The translations under genes were made by a program, and so were the position numbers. The notes under the pieces are model-generated. The model did not search any database. It saw only the letters and a program-made list of their open reading frames with translations, and was not told the DNA's origin. Of a stretch of DNA of 63,885 nt, positions 46,001 through 56,800 are shown one piece after another (positions within the stretch are counted from its first letter, which is position 1; every line of letters begins with the position of its first letter). Location of the stretch: NCBI GenBank assembly GCA_965369385.1, contig CBDUQP010000003.1, positions 1-63,885 of the forward strand, in the 5' to 3' direction. Source of the DNA: CBDUQP01 sp965369385. GTDB lineage: Bacteria; Planctomycetota; Phycisphaerae; SM23-33.

Positions 46001-49000
46001 ATGGTACTCAGGTATTTCGGCATTCTCGGATCTGGTGGCGCAGTTCTCGTGGACATTACGTGCAGCACCAGCGTTGAAATCACGGCGTACGACTCGGGTT
46101 TGGGGAACTTCGTAGAAATCGGCAAGATCGATCTGACCGGCGCAGCGGGGCAGGCGACTATCACTAATGCTAATGGTGACGCCATGCTTGATGAGAGCGG
46201 AACTACTCTTACTGTAGAGATATTAGGAAACTGCTCCGTTGATGTGCTCGAAATCGTCGGAGGTGAGTTCACCAGTATCAAGAATAAGAGTGGATCGTTG
46301 GATCACTATGGGGACGCAGGCGAGATCGTAAGTGTTACCGCCACTTCAATAGGACTGCTGAGTTCTCGTGGGAACATAGGTATCGCCCGGTCGCATACTG
46401 GGACGGTCATTAATCCTCGGGCGATAGTATCTGGCGGCAATAGCTACCCATTCGTGCAGCAGCATACAGGTATTGTGGCCGGTAATATCGGCGATATTGT
46501 CTCCCACAAGGCTATCGGTAACATTATCAGCTCGGGTACGATCGGACGTGTTTATGCCAACTACGAGAATACTGTCGATCATATGGCCGAGCTTGGCGAG
46601 CTGGACGCGATAGGTCAATACCACGGCATAGTTGCCCCGATTCTTGCGGCCACGCGGATTCATTCCGTGAATATCGGCGAAGGCATTGCCCCGACCGGCA
46701 GCGGGTCTGTTGGTTTCGCGGGTCTGTTCTCGCCGGGAACAATTGGTACGGTACGTAATCAGGGTTCGGGTTCGGATATCTACGGCGATATCGTTGGTAC
46801 AGGCGGTGTCGAGAAGATCATCCTAATCAACGGTTCGTTGATAGATACAAACGTGATGACTGTTTCCCTCGGCCATAACATCGAAGATAGGCCGGAGGAT
46901 GGATGGCTTTCTGGTGATATCGGCATGATATCGATAACCGGTGACGGTGGCATAATCGGCACCTACTTCCTTGCGATTAATATCGGTAATACAACCGTCA
47001 GGGGCGGGCTTGGTATTGTAAACTCGCTCTATCAGGTCACTGGTGGTGGAAGCTCCATCGGTAACATAACGGTTACATCGGGCATTATCCGGGATGTTTC
47101 TCTCGAGAACGCCACGCACGTTGGCAATGTCACTGCCCGTGGTATGGGCAGCACCGTTCCGGTGGCCGAGCTATCTTCGGCGTTGCGTTACAGCGGCGAC
47201 GCTGACTACGCCTATAACCCGCTGTTTGGTTTTGTCCATCGTACTACAAACGATATCCATTTCGACCTTGCCGGCGGGGCAGCGCCCACTCTGACGTCTG
47301 GATATATCAAGAAGTTCAAGCTCCATGGTATGGGGGATATGGATTTTCTGAGGGGCTATCACGTAGAGGAATGCGAGATCTTCGTCACGAATATGTTCAG
47401 GGGCGTCAGGACCGTCACGGATATGGACGAATTCAGGGGCAGCGTGATCAGGGCGGGGCGCCTGGGCTCTATGGAGATCGGTGGTAACTTTGGTTCTGTG
47501 GTGGCTGTTCCTGATGTTACGGTCGCAGGGCAGATCGACCGGATAGTCGTTGGCGGGGATTGGGCAAGGGCCCGGGTGGAAGCCCAGGGACCGAACGGTA
47601 ATATCGTCTACATTAGGATTGATGGCGAAATGCTTTCTGGGAGTGTCAAGGCCACCGGAAAAATTGGCACGTTCATTGTTGGCGGTGACATGCATGGCAA
47701 TCTGGAAGTTACTTCCGATGGCAAGTATGCCATCAAGACGTTCAAGGTTGGTGGTTCGCTTACTGGCAATGTTATCTTCAATGGTAATGTTGGACTGTTG
47801 GACTTCCCCCAAACTTTGGGAGCGCCCGGTGGTTCTCTGTATGTAACGGGGAATCTTAACCGTCTGAGAGTTGGCAGCAGCAGGACTCTGGTTCCGGTGA
47901 GTTTGTCTTTGAATCTCACTGTGCTCGGAGATCTCAAAACACTGGACGTAACTGGCGAGATTGTTGGTGATATTTTAGTTCAAGGTGATCTTGGTTCGAT
48001 TATTGTGAAAAGCGATGCCGCCAGTGCGGGCACCAGTATCATAGATGGAACAATAACCGTTCTCGGTACGCTCGGGACCGTCAAGGTTACCGGAGGCGAC
48101 ATCGACGGCGATATTATTGTGGCATCCGACATAAGGTCATTCACGATTACCGATGGCGACTTGTCGGCCACCGGTATGGTGATGAGTTCCTTCGGCAATA
48201 TTGCCTCGTTCATGATTCGCGGCGGCGATCTGCTTGGCCAGGTCCTCGCGGATAACGGAATGATTGGCAGGTTGTCAGTTCTTGGGTCTGACCTTGGCGC
48301 AGCCAGCGTCATTCGCTCCGAAGAACTCGGTACGATGACGATTGACGGAAGCATCCTTGCAGGTGCTGAGGTGACGGTTTCCGGAGCAGTCAAATCGATC
48401 AAGATCGGACAGGATCTTGTCGGGACAGTAGCTTTGGGTTCTGTCGGTACGATGAGTATTGGTCGAGACCTACAGGGAAGCTTAACCTCCGGTTACGTGA
48501 GCAGAGGCACCAGGCTGACAGTGGGTGGGGATCTCGCTGGTGTGGTGGATATAGATGCTGATACCAGGTTGATGGTTCGCGGCGACACGACAGCCGCATC
48601 GACTATGTTGTTCGGGCGAGGCTTGACGTCGGCCAAGTTCTATGGCGAGGTAGGCGGGCGGCTCATTGTGGATGAAGCGATTGGTAGCTTCCAAGCTGCG
48701 TCCTTGAAGAGTGCTGTCGTAACCAGTGGTTTTGATATCAAGAGTTTTGCGGTCAGGGGCAATGTAGATGAATCCTTCCTGCAGGCCGGCACAAGCAGTG
48801 GCGAAGATGGAACGTTTGGTACGGACGATCTGCACGAAGACAGCCGCATGGGACAAATATCGAGCTTGACTATCGGCGGCACAATGACGAATTCAGTGTT
48901 TGCCGCAGGCGGTGATATCGGTCGGGCCACCGTGTCTGGCGGAATGACCAATAGCTCGATATCGAGCGGTTTTGCAGCGGATTCGGATGCCATTGCAGTG

Positions 49001-52000
49001 GTATATCTTGATGCGACTCCTCTGGGGGACGCTGCAGAACGGAATGCGGCACGTGCGGGTGCGGGCCGATCTCTGTTTAACGGCGACGTTGGTTCGGTTA
49101 CCGTTGGCGGGACCGGCATGGTGGGAAGCTATCTTACTGCGGGCGTGGATCCGGGTGATGATGGCGTCTTTGGCGTTGGAGCCGGCGCTAATGCTGATAA
49201 CGTTGTAACCTCCGTCACTGGCGGCCAGAGCAGGTTTAGCTCGGTACGCACCGTGGCTGATGCCGCTTCATATGTGCTCGCCGATACTGGCATAGGACGT
49301 AACGGCATCACAGGTGCAGGTGCTGCCAATACGGATGTTGATGTCACCTATGATGTTAATGCTAACGCACTGTCTGCCAACCATGCTCTTGAGGCGGTTG
49401 TAGGCGTAGCTGAGAATCCGGTAGTCGGTGCCTCGTTCGTCTATCACGGTATGACCATAACTGTTCGTGGCAATGGGCAGGTTGTCGTGCGTGATGGCGG
49501 CGGCGATGCAGATAAGATAGATACACTCGTTCTTATAGGAACAGACAGCAGGACCACGATCAGCATCGTATCCGATGTTCCCGGAACCAAGTCGATCTGT
49601 CGAATACTGACAGCCGACGATTCGACAGTGGGTACGTTGACGTTCGATGGCGATATTACCGGCGACAATGGCGGCGACAATGATGATCCCGCACTGTGGA
49701 TTGACGGAAACATCAAGACGCTCGCCTTCCGTGCAATGGTTGATGATGACACTACATCAGGGCGTTGGAATGGCAGAATCGGCGGCGATATTGGCAGCCT
49801 GGAACTTGAGACGCAGGGCGCAGGCAGGCTCAGGATCGGCGGCGAAGCCAGGAAGATCAGCATCACCGACAGCGTTGGCGATGTGCTTCTCGTAACAGAT
49901 GCCGCAGCGCCGGCGGCCGGGACGTTTGATACCGCAACGTCAATGGCCATCGACGGCGTTGCGAAGTGGATATATGACGGCACGAACCTGAAGGACCTAG
50001 CAGGCACCGAGGACAACGTGGTTTCTGACGCTTACAGAGGCTCGGCCCTGGTGGTTAATGGACTCCGCGGAATGGACTTCTCGGGCGGGACACTTTATGC
50101 GGTGGTGAATACCACACCTGTAAGTCCGACGGTTGTTGTGAGCGATGCGATTAGCGATTCAGCGGATGGCTTGCGATGTCTAACCGATATTGGTAGCGAC
50201 ACGATTGTCGGTATCGAGACATCGGATAACAGGGACTATCTCGTCAACTATGACACCACCACCGGTGTTACTACCCGAATCGGGCAGCTTCGAGATATCT
50301 TCAACAATACCTACAACCAAGAAGTCCTGGCGATGGCATACAGCAATAGCACTCAGAAGTTGTATGCCTTGGTTTCGGATCGTGATGGTAGCGGAACTCT
50401 ACACTCCGATGCAGATGGCGTGGCGCTGGTGGCGATAGCGACCGAAACCGATGGCGGAGGCAAGATCAGGGTAACCAGTCCGACCAATGACTATCGTGCC
50501 GGTCTGTTCGTCGATGGCGGCGGGGAGACCAATGACTTCACCGCCATGGCGGTGAAGCCTAACGGCACTGTGTATGCCATTCGTCGCAATGGTGCAAGCG
50601 ACGAGCTTGTGACTCTCAATGTGACCACGGGTAACATAACGTCTACCAACACGGTACAATTGCCGGGTGGGGTTGACACCGACATTGTCGGCATGGCGTT
50701 TGACATCACGAACGGTAACAAACTGATTGCTTTCAATAACGATGGTGCCAGTGCGGGCATGATCGAGATCAGCACTGCAGACGGCAGTGCGATTGAAATC
50801 GTACCGAGCGGAGTGCTTGACGCGGCTATTGATGGATTCACGATTGGCAATAGCGGAACCGGATATGCGTTTGATACTGCTGGTTCGGGTTCGTTCTACA
50901 AGAGCCCGGGGTTGCAGCAGACTTTCGGTACTCTGGATACAACCAATGGCGATTTCACTTGGTGGAAGGCCCTGGAGCAGGACGACAGCGGAACACCGCT
51001 GGAGTCTGTTGTTGTTGACATGGCCGTTGATGCAAATGATACAGGTGACGTATTCGTCCTGACTGCCGATGGCAATCTGTGGAGGTATGCTATTGCCGAG
51101 GGCGATCTCGTAGGTGGCGTTGCGATTGGGACAATTGTTGATGTGAATACGGGTGAAGCACTCGATATACGATCGTTCGATTTCGACGACAATGACGATC
51201 TCGTGGGATTGGACGCCAACAATGGACGCGTTGTTCGGATTAACAAAGCAACGGCGGCTGCGACGGTTCTGTTTGAAGCGGGTGTGGTTGACCCGGACGA
51301 TCTGACCGCATTTGCCTCAAATGCAGCAGGCACTACATTCTATGCCTTCAGTAATTCAGCAGACAATTTCTTTGGTTTGGCTGGCTTGAACCAGAGTGCT
51401 CTTGCGGGTATTACTGTCGAGAGCGTAGGTACATTGACGCTTGGCGGTGGAGCCCAGTATGGCGGTAGAGTTGTTGCCACTGGTAACACCTTCAAGACCG
51501 TCAAAGTCACGGGACCGTTTAACGGCAGGGTGGTTACCGTTGGCGACATTAACAGATTCTCCATGACCGGACATTTCGGCGGATCGCTAATCGCAGGCGG
51601 AAGTATAAAGAGTGTTTCCATTAAGGGCGGTGATTTCCAGGTTGGCGGTTCGGTGATAGCTCGTGGGGATCTGAAATCATTGAGCCTTTCCGGCGGCAAC
51701 TTTAGTGGTGTAATTTCTGCCCAGACTGCCGGTAACGTAAGAGTTTCCGGCGCAGCACTGGCGGAGGCCAGAGTGTTTGTGACGGATATGGCGAACACCA
51801 TAATGTTCAATGGCGCGTTTAGCGGGCAGATGACATTGGGTTCCGCAAAGAGCATTACTATAGGTGGACAACTCGCGTCGGACGAAGCAAGTATTACCGT
51901 GAATGGCAAAACCGGCAAGTTGTCCATTAAGGGCGGAACGATTGCCGATTCACTCGTGTTGCTTGATGGATATGTCCGATCGTTGCAGTTGGGTGGAACG

Positions 52001-53020
52001 CACGCTGGCGTTATCGGAATGCGTCGCGGAGTAGGCACTGTCAAGCTTGCCGCCGCCGATACCGGAATCCTTAGCGTTGGGTTGGGAGCCAAGAGCCTGA
52101 AAGCTTCTGGAGATGTGTCCAATTCGCTGTTCACATTTGGAACGTGGATGGGTGCGGACAATGAATACAATACCGCCGATGATGAGATATTTGGTGGATC
52201 GTTGCGAAGTGCAAGCTTCAGCCGTGAGTTCGAAGACAGTGTCCTGGTTGCAGGCGTGTTGCCAAGCTTGAGTTACGGCGAGGGCTTCCCCATTGACCGG
52301 CGAGCTTATGTTGGTAACCGCGGAAGTTCTGATATCGCACTTCAGGACTCGGCTGAGGCGGGCGGATTGTTGCCCAGCACCATCGGACGCATAAATATTC
52401 GAGGAAGGGTCGTGAATAGCCATGCAAACACCGGAGCAATGTCAGCGATTGCTGCTGCCGATGGCGTTGGTTTGGTCAAACTGAGTCATCGCGGTAGCAC
52501 GATAGCGTGTCGCGCCTATCGAAATTCGCTTGGTGTGCCGCAGGGGGGCGCGGGCGCCCTGGTGATCTTGAACGACAGCAAGGCTGAATGGGTATTCTCC
52601 GAAGAGCTTAATAGTTCATCATTCGTGTTGGCCCAGAATAATACTGGTGGATCGGACTTGACCGACCCTAGCGATGTTCTAGGTAGTGTTGAGGTTATGG
52701 ATGAGAATGGAGTTTACTGCAATGACGTCCAGTTGGGTTACGAGACTCGTGTGGTCGCCGGTAAGACAGTTGGCGTATTGACGTTCTTCTCCCCCGGTTT
52801 GTTTGCTGCCGACAAAGGCGTGACCGTAACGATTCACGGTAGGACCGGCGCTGATGAGCTTACAATTTACGACAGGTCTGGCTTGAGGTCGGCCTTGCGA
52901 GATCCTAACCGTGACGGCGTATCTGATCCGAATGAAGATCCGCTGGGAACTATCTTCGATGGTGACGACGTAGACCAGGAAGAAGGCGGATCCGTTACTG
53001 CGACCAGGAACTTCCCATAA
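40067..53020 (+). CDS. Giant LEPR-XLL-type surface protein, 4317 residues
   Basis: One uninterrupted frame from ATG 40067 (GGGAG upstream) to 53020. Near residue 25 is a variant sorting motif, SLEQRQMLT. Residues about 150-1450 read as repeated units of the form 'LYxxxxDxATGxLTxLGxI', often with a DUF4394-like or propeller-like layout. A pre-peptidase C-terminal domain (PPC) lies near 1605-1720 (IETAQYVGTM and TDYFSFGLLGGQTIEI). Long Gly/Thr-rich beta-strand repeats with GDIxxIxVxG patterns then follow, interrupted by a second propeller-like block (about 3300-3780). The start carries no classical signal peptide. It is probably a fibrous surface protein. A C11 run lies at 43008-43018. Confidence 0.85.
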   Translation: MSFFSSNDPRRKSLSLSPMCFESLEQRQMLTTLFGGDVFEFTAPNKGTHDPTDYLTVRVSLTGDIIVELIGCDFDDHNNIILGDIPGMLYQSDIGVGGTRILGGIAGGSGSQTMTGVSMPRPADGSTSESWAYNPVENNELINLQGLASRDALAQGDTYAFNVASYDNAAGDTVTAVQLTKIPSLTGNPTATEEANLASPKLDGFIANLTTGAIDGEITGFAINPVTGVAYVVADSPTNGPTLYTVDRDDGTVTLIDVIGLAGVGGNNQAIGGIQAIAFNAAGDLYGITRDYDGDATANASAHMDGETAATPSPAFDAALVKISTATAKFDGATEVFVIKDGGYDVGYDYSAMAFHPDSGVLYAAAVTPSGGTSLQVFGNTTADTVAVTAPKVIKTTEETPADTIIQGLTFANKPSGGWFLLGTDNQATTKLMSIDYQSAAANATILGVLDGPFRGLDSYLVTGDTRTLFGVNTNLGTGVSSLYRGTAMTLTRAAGATVESILGADFMPRTGTVNDGRLFFVCRQANDTARSDLLYSVDVDAGDDISIQNSLKYHGEISNSVDLSVSSIAFEESTTGGAKLYGYQSSDDVAQIIEINPTTGSSSRVGYVTQGGEPLTGITGIEFVADDPLTEAQELYMVTTGDEASLYRFNLNTHQTYLVGSVIDQDDSDIVLGTDGPIAGADLGGLAWQPNYLNPFTGEFGALIGSDVTSDQLVVIDHRDRPPTSDVFAIHISQSSPDASISMGIVPNFDPEDPTAERLLEPFGESVGFIRVTSTDGEEYEAVANGGTGGVYIGGRTEDISSDIDDEDLIPVIIGDLSKEIGAWPSSWDQLPGDDHNDTVAGVTVAASVLEYFTHTTAGLTTLPDLQDRMIGKNFDLVSEMATTSDGTTIVVDSDHIDENGNPVKDQIAEIDNATGQIQGTPASIVDAVTLAPIDGVQGLAYADDGSGDGTQDLYAILNVASNMPVDVGNDDLSILNPASPPPYIAALENPVAITAASAGIVYAIDDANGDDTLYKMHGWEVRTDGTLITMPSREIKNSAGEAITNIKSFEYDSTTGTLYFIGEDPTTSELRLYTLNPSTGETSDGQPLVPGAGVIADYRDFRGLAFVEGTLYAAGWHTADANGTTLFELDIATGDLTNLGKITVGGVDTPEIAEMDVDGSGRLVAVDSDDNRLIFVNLTDATLSIESTSAGSVDADLHGYASDNDGLFYSIMDPGGAAFEEIWVSEGDLPTLGKLVFDAGQNHWLFTEINTLDGGSITGVKAMAFTGNGSDGDTLQDLFVIDSLNQLHQINPANGDIVHTYGEVIDTDKILFDEFGVAIVGSGVINIGSMDFDGEGRLFGHDVGFGRLVTISTEIGGGAWVGYDDPVTPTAGTFESSDASFRPTVGAMSYDGSTQRFLAVDNITGSLATSPGESATLMVVKGNNVSNTDETVEFTQDATQDINNILIGGTVTGEVHISGSINTFYAGWLLTGDVSGLGSGSFPLNFTVGGDILNLIVSDDIGTSGSYLEDEDVTELTYATEFDMHVMGKIGQVWSMGTICGEISAENNDDVGGFTRDAFVNGPVNVLGYTEVESKDSLPDGPESGREDYAFGTLFRLHAGDGRFDNDTIETAQYVGTMRQNGPDDPDQIVIAGLGGTDYFSFGLLGGQTIEILASNIEMLELYDPDGRLIATNQENIDDDFVNTVNDRNTIRLTVDRPGIYTVGAQTDVLYAVTINDVGEVAIGAVRADKDLYNSSGTMVGVQSDHGVNRSGDVGVVKAGNYIISVGGGVDIEVTDGNLRAMTATRIGVTWEGEIKPEDGKPCKVNVHASGDVGLILSSEAITGELDEGAMVLEATVGGNMQVIDAAGELVIEADVDKGIGVIRAGSIVDDDAYINVNRDNDGQDGIIDLIDIEGDLTGLPITTGAGGNVRYMRVGGNIRQTELFGGSNMATTVTLEPGQSLADYYNGLGFVDDSGTTINIAPIDSITGEQSETAQMVLRYFGILGSGGAVLVDITCSTSVEITAYDSGLGNFVEIGKIDLTGAAGQATITNANGDAMLDESGTTLTVEILGNCSVDVLEIVGGEFTSIKNKSGSLDHYGDAGEIVSVTATSIGLLSSRGNIGIARSHTGTVINPRAIVSGGNSYPFVQQHTGIVAGNIGDIVSHKAIGNIISSGTIGRVYANYENTVDHMAELGELDAIGQYHGIVAPILAATRIHSVNIGEGIAPTGSGSVGFAGLFSPGTIGTVRNQGSGSDIYGDIVGTGGVEKIILINGSLIDTNVMTVSLGHNIEDRPEDGWLSGDIGMISITGDGGIIGTYFLAINIGNTTVRGGLGIVNSLYQVTGGGSSIGNITVTSGIIRDVSLENATHVGNVTARGMGSTVPVAELSSALRYSGDADYAYNPLFGFVHRTTNDIHFDLAGGAAPTLTSGYIKKFKLHGMGDMDFLRGYHVEECEIFVTNMFRGVRTVTDMDEFRGSVIRAGRLGSMEIGGNFGSVVAVPDVTVAGQIDRIVVGGDWARARVEAQGPNGNIVYIRIDGEMLSGSVKATGKIGTFIVGGDMHGNLEVTSDGKYAIKTFKVGGSLTGNVIFNGNVGLLDFPQTLGAPGGSLYVTGNLNRLRVGSSRTLVPVSLSLNLTVLGDLKTLDVTGEIVGDILVQGDLGSIIVKSDAASAGTSIIDGTITVLGTLGTVKVTGGDIDGDIIVASDIRSFTITDGDLSATGMVMSSFGNIASFMIRGGDLLGQVLADNGMIGRLSVLGSDLGAASVIRSEELGTMTIDGSILAGAEVTVSGAVKSIKIGQDLVGTVALGSVGTMSIGRDLQGSLTSGYVSRGTRLTVGGDLAGVVDIDADTRLMVRGDTTAASTMLFGRGLTSAKFYGEVGGRLIVDEAIGSFQAASLKSAVVTSGFDIKSFAVRGNVDESFLQAGTSSGEDGTFGTDDLHEDSRMGQISSLTIGGTMTNSVFAAGGDIGRATVSGGMTNSSISSGFAADSDAIAVVYLDATPLGDAAERNAARAGAGRSLFNGDVGSVTVGGTGMVGSYLTAGVDPGDDGVFGVGAGANADNVVTSVTGGQSRFSSVRTVADAASYVLADTGIGRNGITGAGAANTDVDVTYDVNANALSANHALEAVVGVAENPVVGASFVYHGMTITVRGNGQVVVRDGGGDADKIDTLVLIGTDSRTTISIVSDVPGTKSICRILTADDSTVGTLTFDGDITGDNGGDNDDPALWIDGNIKTLAFRAMVDDDTTSGRWNGRIGGDIGSLELETQGAGRLRIGGEARKISITDSVGDVLLVTDAAAPAAGTFDTATSMAIDGVAKWIYDGTNLKDLAGTEDNVVSDAYRGSALVVNGLRGMDFSGGTLYAVVNTTPVSPTVVVSDAISDSADGLRCLTDIGSDTIVGIETSDNRDYLVNYDTTTGVTTRIGQLRDIFNNTYNQEVLAMAYSNSTQKLYALVSDRDGSGTLHSDADGVALVAIATETDGGGKIRVTSPTNDYRAGLFVDGGGETNDFTAMAVKPNGTVYAIRRNGASDELVTLNVTTGNITSTNTVQLPGGVDTDIVGMAFDITNGNKLIAFNNDGASAGMIEISTADGSAIEIVPSGVLDAAIDGFTIGNSGTGYAFDTAGSGSFYKSPGLQQTFGTLDTTNGDFTWWKALEQDDSGTPLESVVVDMAVDANDTGDVFVLTADGNLWRYAIAEGDLVGGVAIGTIVDVNTGEALDIRSFDFDDNDDLVGLDANNGRVVRINKATAAATVLFEAGVVDPDDLTAFASNAAGTTFYAFSNSADNFFGLAGLNQSALAGITVESVGTLTLGGGAQYGGRVVATGNTFKTVKVTGPFNGRVVTVGDINRFSMTGHFGGSLIAGGSIKSVSIKGGDFQVGGSVIARGDLKSLSLSGGNFSGVISAQTAGNVRVSGAALAEARVFVTDMANTIMFNGAFSGQMTLGSAKSITIGGQLASDEASITVNGKTGKLSIKGGTIADSLVLLDGYVRSLQLGGTHAGVIGMRRGVGTVKLAAADTGILSVGLGAKSLKASGDVSNSLFTFGTWMGADNEYNTADDEIFGGSLRSASFSREFEDSVLVAGVLPSLSYGEGFPIDRRAYVGNRGSSDIALQDSAEAGGLLPSTIGRINIRGRVVNSHANTGAMSAIAAADGVGLVKLSHRGSTIACRAYRNSLGVPQGGAGALVILNDSKAEWVFSEELNSSSFVLAQNNTGGSDLTDPSDVLGSVEVMDENGVYCNDVQLGYETRVVAGKTVGVLTFFSPGLFAADKGVTVTIHGRTGADELTIYDRSGLRSALRDPNRDGVSDPNEDPLGTIFDGDDVDQEEGGSVTATRNFP

Positions 53021-53815
53021 CGCCAACAATACCTTCTAAACGTTAGTGTCCATTGACGGTTTCGGGCAGATGGATCACCTTGACATGCTCTACAAATAGT
53101 TCGGTGTTTAGGCCGAGTCTGACAGCAGTACATTGAGTCTATTTGCGAGCCCATCCCACAAAGGGGTGGGCTCGTTCTTTTGACAGGGGTAGCTGCCTTT
53201 CACCCAATTCCCGTCACATCTCATTGGTCGCCATGGCGTTCGAATACTCCACCGTTGTGGCAGTCAGTTCGAACAGGCATCGTTATTAGGGTTTTTTCCC
53301 TATTGGGGCTGGCCGCCACCGCCGTCATTCAGGGACACGCTGCTGAATCTGACATATCGTTCACTGGAATTCCCGCAGAACGATCTCCCCTCGGAATCAG
53401 GTAACTGCGTGAATGTAATTGCGGATAGAAAGCCTTTGCGGGGTTACTTCGACATGTTTGGCATCAATGTTGCCTCTCAGAATTGGAGGTATTTAAGCTT
53501 TCGTGCGTGTTTTTTTGCAATCAGATTCGTCAGAAAGAAAATTGTGGCAGCGTTGGGGCTTGGATGGGGGCAGTGTTATAAATAGTGTCAGATCGTATAG
53601 ATAGAGTGTTACAATTATCAAATCTGTAGTGCCTCCCCCTCGTGTCAACAGCGATTGCCCATATCTCGGGAGCGATTTCGTTTGGTTGATAATGAATCGT
53701 AGAATTCTTGTAGCTTTACCGAACTAGCTACCGCATTGACCCGATGAATGCCTCTGGAGAGGAATTCTGAGGAATCACTCGGGTCGTGTTGTCGACTTGA
53801 AGCGGAGGATGAAAG
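53021..53815. other. Intergenic region, 795 bp, with terminator and a possible gene remnant
   Basis: Holds the terminator of the giant gene (53145-53181). A 74-codon frame at 53180-53404 without ATG includes a signal-peptide-like stretch (IVIRVFSLLGLAATAVIQGHA), and may be a truncated secreted-protein gene. From 53405 to 53815 I see A+T-rich DNA and no gene; a GGAGG site at the end serves the subtilase. Confidence 0.4.
53145..53181 (+). terminator. Terminator of the giant LEPR-XLL gene
   Basis: CGAGCCCATCCC (from 53146) pairs with GGGGTGGGCTCG (to 53174), followed by TTCTTTT. Confidence 0.85.
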
Positions 53816-56800
53816 ATGTTCGGGAGAACAGAGGGATTCTCTCGTCACTATGGTGACGAGGATATTGCGCATGGGCCAGCCGTTCTGGAGCCCCTCGAGC
53901 CGCGCCTGTACATGTCAGCGGATTCACTTCCCCAGACGGTGGATATCGAATGGGCTGGATACACCACGCAGGCAGTAGCAAACGAATGGGTTGTTCGCTT
54001 CAACGCAACCGATGTCAAAATTTCTGATATAGAATCTCAGCTTTCCGCAAGTGGTTTTATTGACGCCGAACTCACCAGCTTAGGTGGTGGTTTCGGCGTT
54101 TTGTCGTCTGAGATCGCTGCGCTCGATCAGCTTCAGGCCTGGGTGGATACGGTAGACGAGGTGGTCTACATTGAACCCAACTTCGTTCACTCGATGGGAG
54201 ACGTTCAGGTCGATGCGATCAATCCCAGCGATCCCAGTTTCTCTACGCTATGGGGTCTGAATAATACCGGCCAGTTGGGCGGTACGGTAGACGCGGACAT
54301 CGATGCTCCCGAGGCGTGGGATATTACCACTGGATCATCGGATGTGGTTATCGCGATTATCGACACCGGTATCGACTACAACCACATTGATCTGTCCGCC
54401 AATATTTGGACAAATCCTGGCGAGATAGCCGGCGATGGAATCGATAATGACGGTAACGGTTTTGTAGATGACGTGCATGGATGGGATTTCGCTAACGACG
54501 ATGGCAACCCGCTTGACGATCACGGGCATGGTACGCATGTTGCCGGCACCATAGGTGCGGTTGGCGGCAATGCCACGGGAGTCACTGGCGTCAACTGGAA
54601 CGTCAAGATGATGGCGATGAAGTTCCTCGATGGCGGAGGCTCCGGTTCTACTGCTGACGCCATATACTCCATCAACTACATAACAATGATGAAGCGAGAC
54701 TATGGCATAAACATAGTCGCGGCGAATAACAGTTGGGGCGGAGGTGGGTATTCAAACGCGCTCTATCAGGCGGTGGAACAGGCCAATGACGCGGGCATTT
54801 TGTTCATAGCGGCGGCGGGAAATGAGGGGACGAATAACGAAGTGACCCCGCATTATCCCAGTTCCCTCACAAATGACAACGTGATATCGGTTGCCTCGAC
54901 CACTCGCACCGATTCGCTTTCGGGCTTCTCATGCTATGGAGTTACTTCGGTAGACCTGGCTGCGCCAGGCTCGTACATATATTCGACAACTCCCGGAAAT
55001 AACTACGCCACATACAGCGGCACCTCCATGGCCACGCCGCATGTCACCGGCGTTGTTGGGTTGCTGGCTGCGTATAACCCCAATGCCACCGCAGCCGAGA
55101 TAAAGGCCGCCATCCTTGCCGGCGTTGACGAAATTGTCTCTCTTGCCGGGAAAACGCTTACCGGCGGAAGGCTTAATGCCTTCAAGGCACTTCAGGCACT
55201 CGGAGCCGGCGGTGGCGGAGAAGATGTAACGCCGCCATCAGTACTGTCGGTCACGCCGTCAGGGACTACAGTCCAGGCTGACATGATCAGTGTGAACTTC
55301 AGCGAGCAGCTTGATGCCGACAGTTTGGAAGGCAGCAATTTCTTGCTGAGAAGCAGCGGCGCCGATGGTGTGTTTGATACCGGCGATGACGATATCATTA
55401 CAATTGAGACCGATGATATATCCAATCCATCTGGAAACTGGATCTCGTTGCAATTGGATGGTGAGTTGGATGCAGGCGAATATCGTCTTACGCTTCTGGG
55501 CACGGGAATCAATCCGCTCAGCGACGTCGCAGGCAACACCCTCGCCGACGGTTCTGACGTGATCCGCACCTTCACCGTGCTTGATCTCGCTGATGATACC
55601 GAGCAGAACGATACGCTGGCAACTGCCATGGCTACTGGCTTGGGCGGTATCGGTCAGGTTCAGTTCGCCGGATGGATCGGCAATGGTGCGTATGGTACGA
55701 AGGATGTGGATATGTACGAATTCACGGCCGCCAGCGATATGCTGCTGACCGTGGATCTGGATACCGCAAGTGACGGAAGCACTCTTACCGGCGGTGTGCG
55801 TGTGTTCAATGCATCAGGTAACGAGCTGGTGTTCAGCATAGACCGGGATTCGGATGCGGCTTGTCTCGTGTTCGAGATAGATGAAGCTGGAACTTATACG
55901 GTTGGCGTGTCAGGGCATGATAACCTTGACTACGCTGCCACGTCCAACGACAGCGGACAGGCTGGTTCTACCGGCCTCTACGGGCTAACAATGTCTCTCG
56001 CAGCAAACGATATAACCGACGATCCGACAACTTCGCCGGACGGCGGCGGGTATTATGCACGTGTGACCGGGTTTGTGTTCGAAGATATCAGTGGCGTAGG
56101 CAACTCGGCGTTGCGGCCGACTTCTGACGATGTCTCGTACGGAATTACCTCGGGGCAATTGTCTGGTTTCAATTTCGAATTCTATGGCCAGGATGTTACC
56201 TCCCTGTATGTGTCGAGCAACGGTCTGCTATCTTTCGGGCAGGGAAATACCGACTATCGCAACACGGATCTGTTGGCATCGCCTTCGCAGGCCGTGCTGG
56301 CTGCGTTCTGGGATGATCTGGTTGTGGGTGGGAATGATGATTCGGAGATATTGTGGGATATTCGCGGAAGTGGCGATGATCAGCGTCTGATCGTTCAGTG
56401 GAATGATTTGCGTCATTATGGCTCAGCAAACGGTCAGGACATAACGTTCCAGGCAGTGATGTACGAATCCGATAATTCGATAAGGTTCAACTATCTGGAT
56501 CTTCAAGTCGACGACATCACGCACACAGAAGCGAGGTCGGCTACGATAGGGATCAAGGATGCGGGCGCCCAGGGCGCAAGCCGCCTCTTGCTATCTTACA
56601 ATCAGGCAAGCAGCCCGTTTGTAGGGTCCGGCACGAGTACGTTGATTGTGCAGGGCGAAGTGCCCGAACCCACGCCGCAGTATGCCGATTTGACCTGTGA
56701 CATCGTTTATGACACGATTACGCAAACGGTCGTTCCCGGGCAGCGTGGGGTTGCCTATGTTACGATAGCCAATGTTGGCCAGGTAGCTACTAAGACTCGC

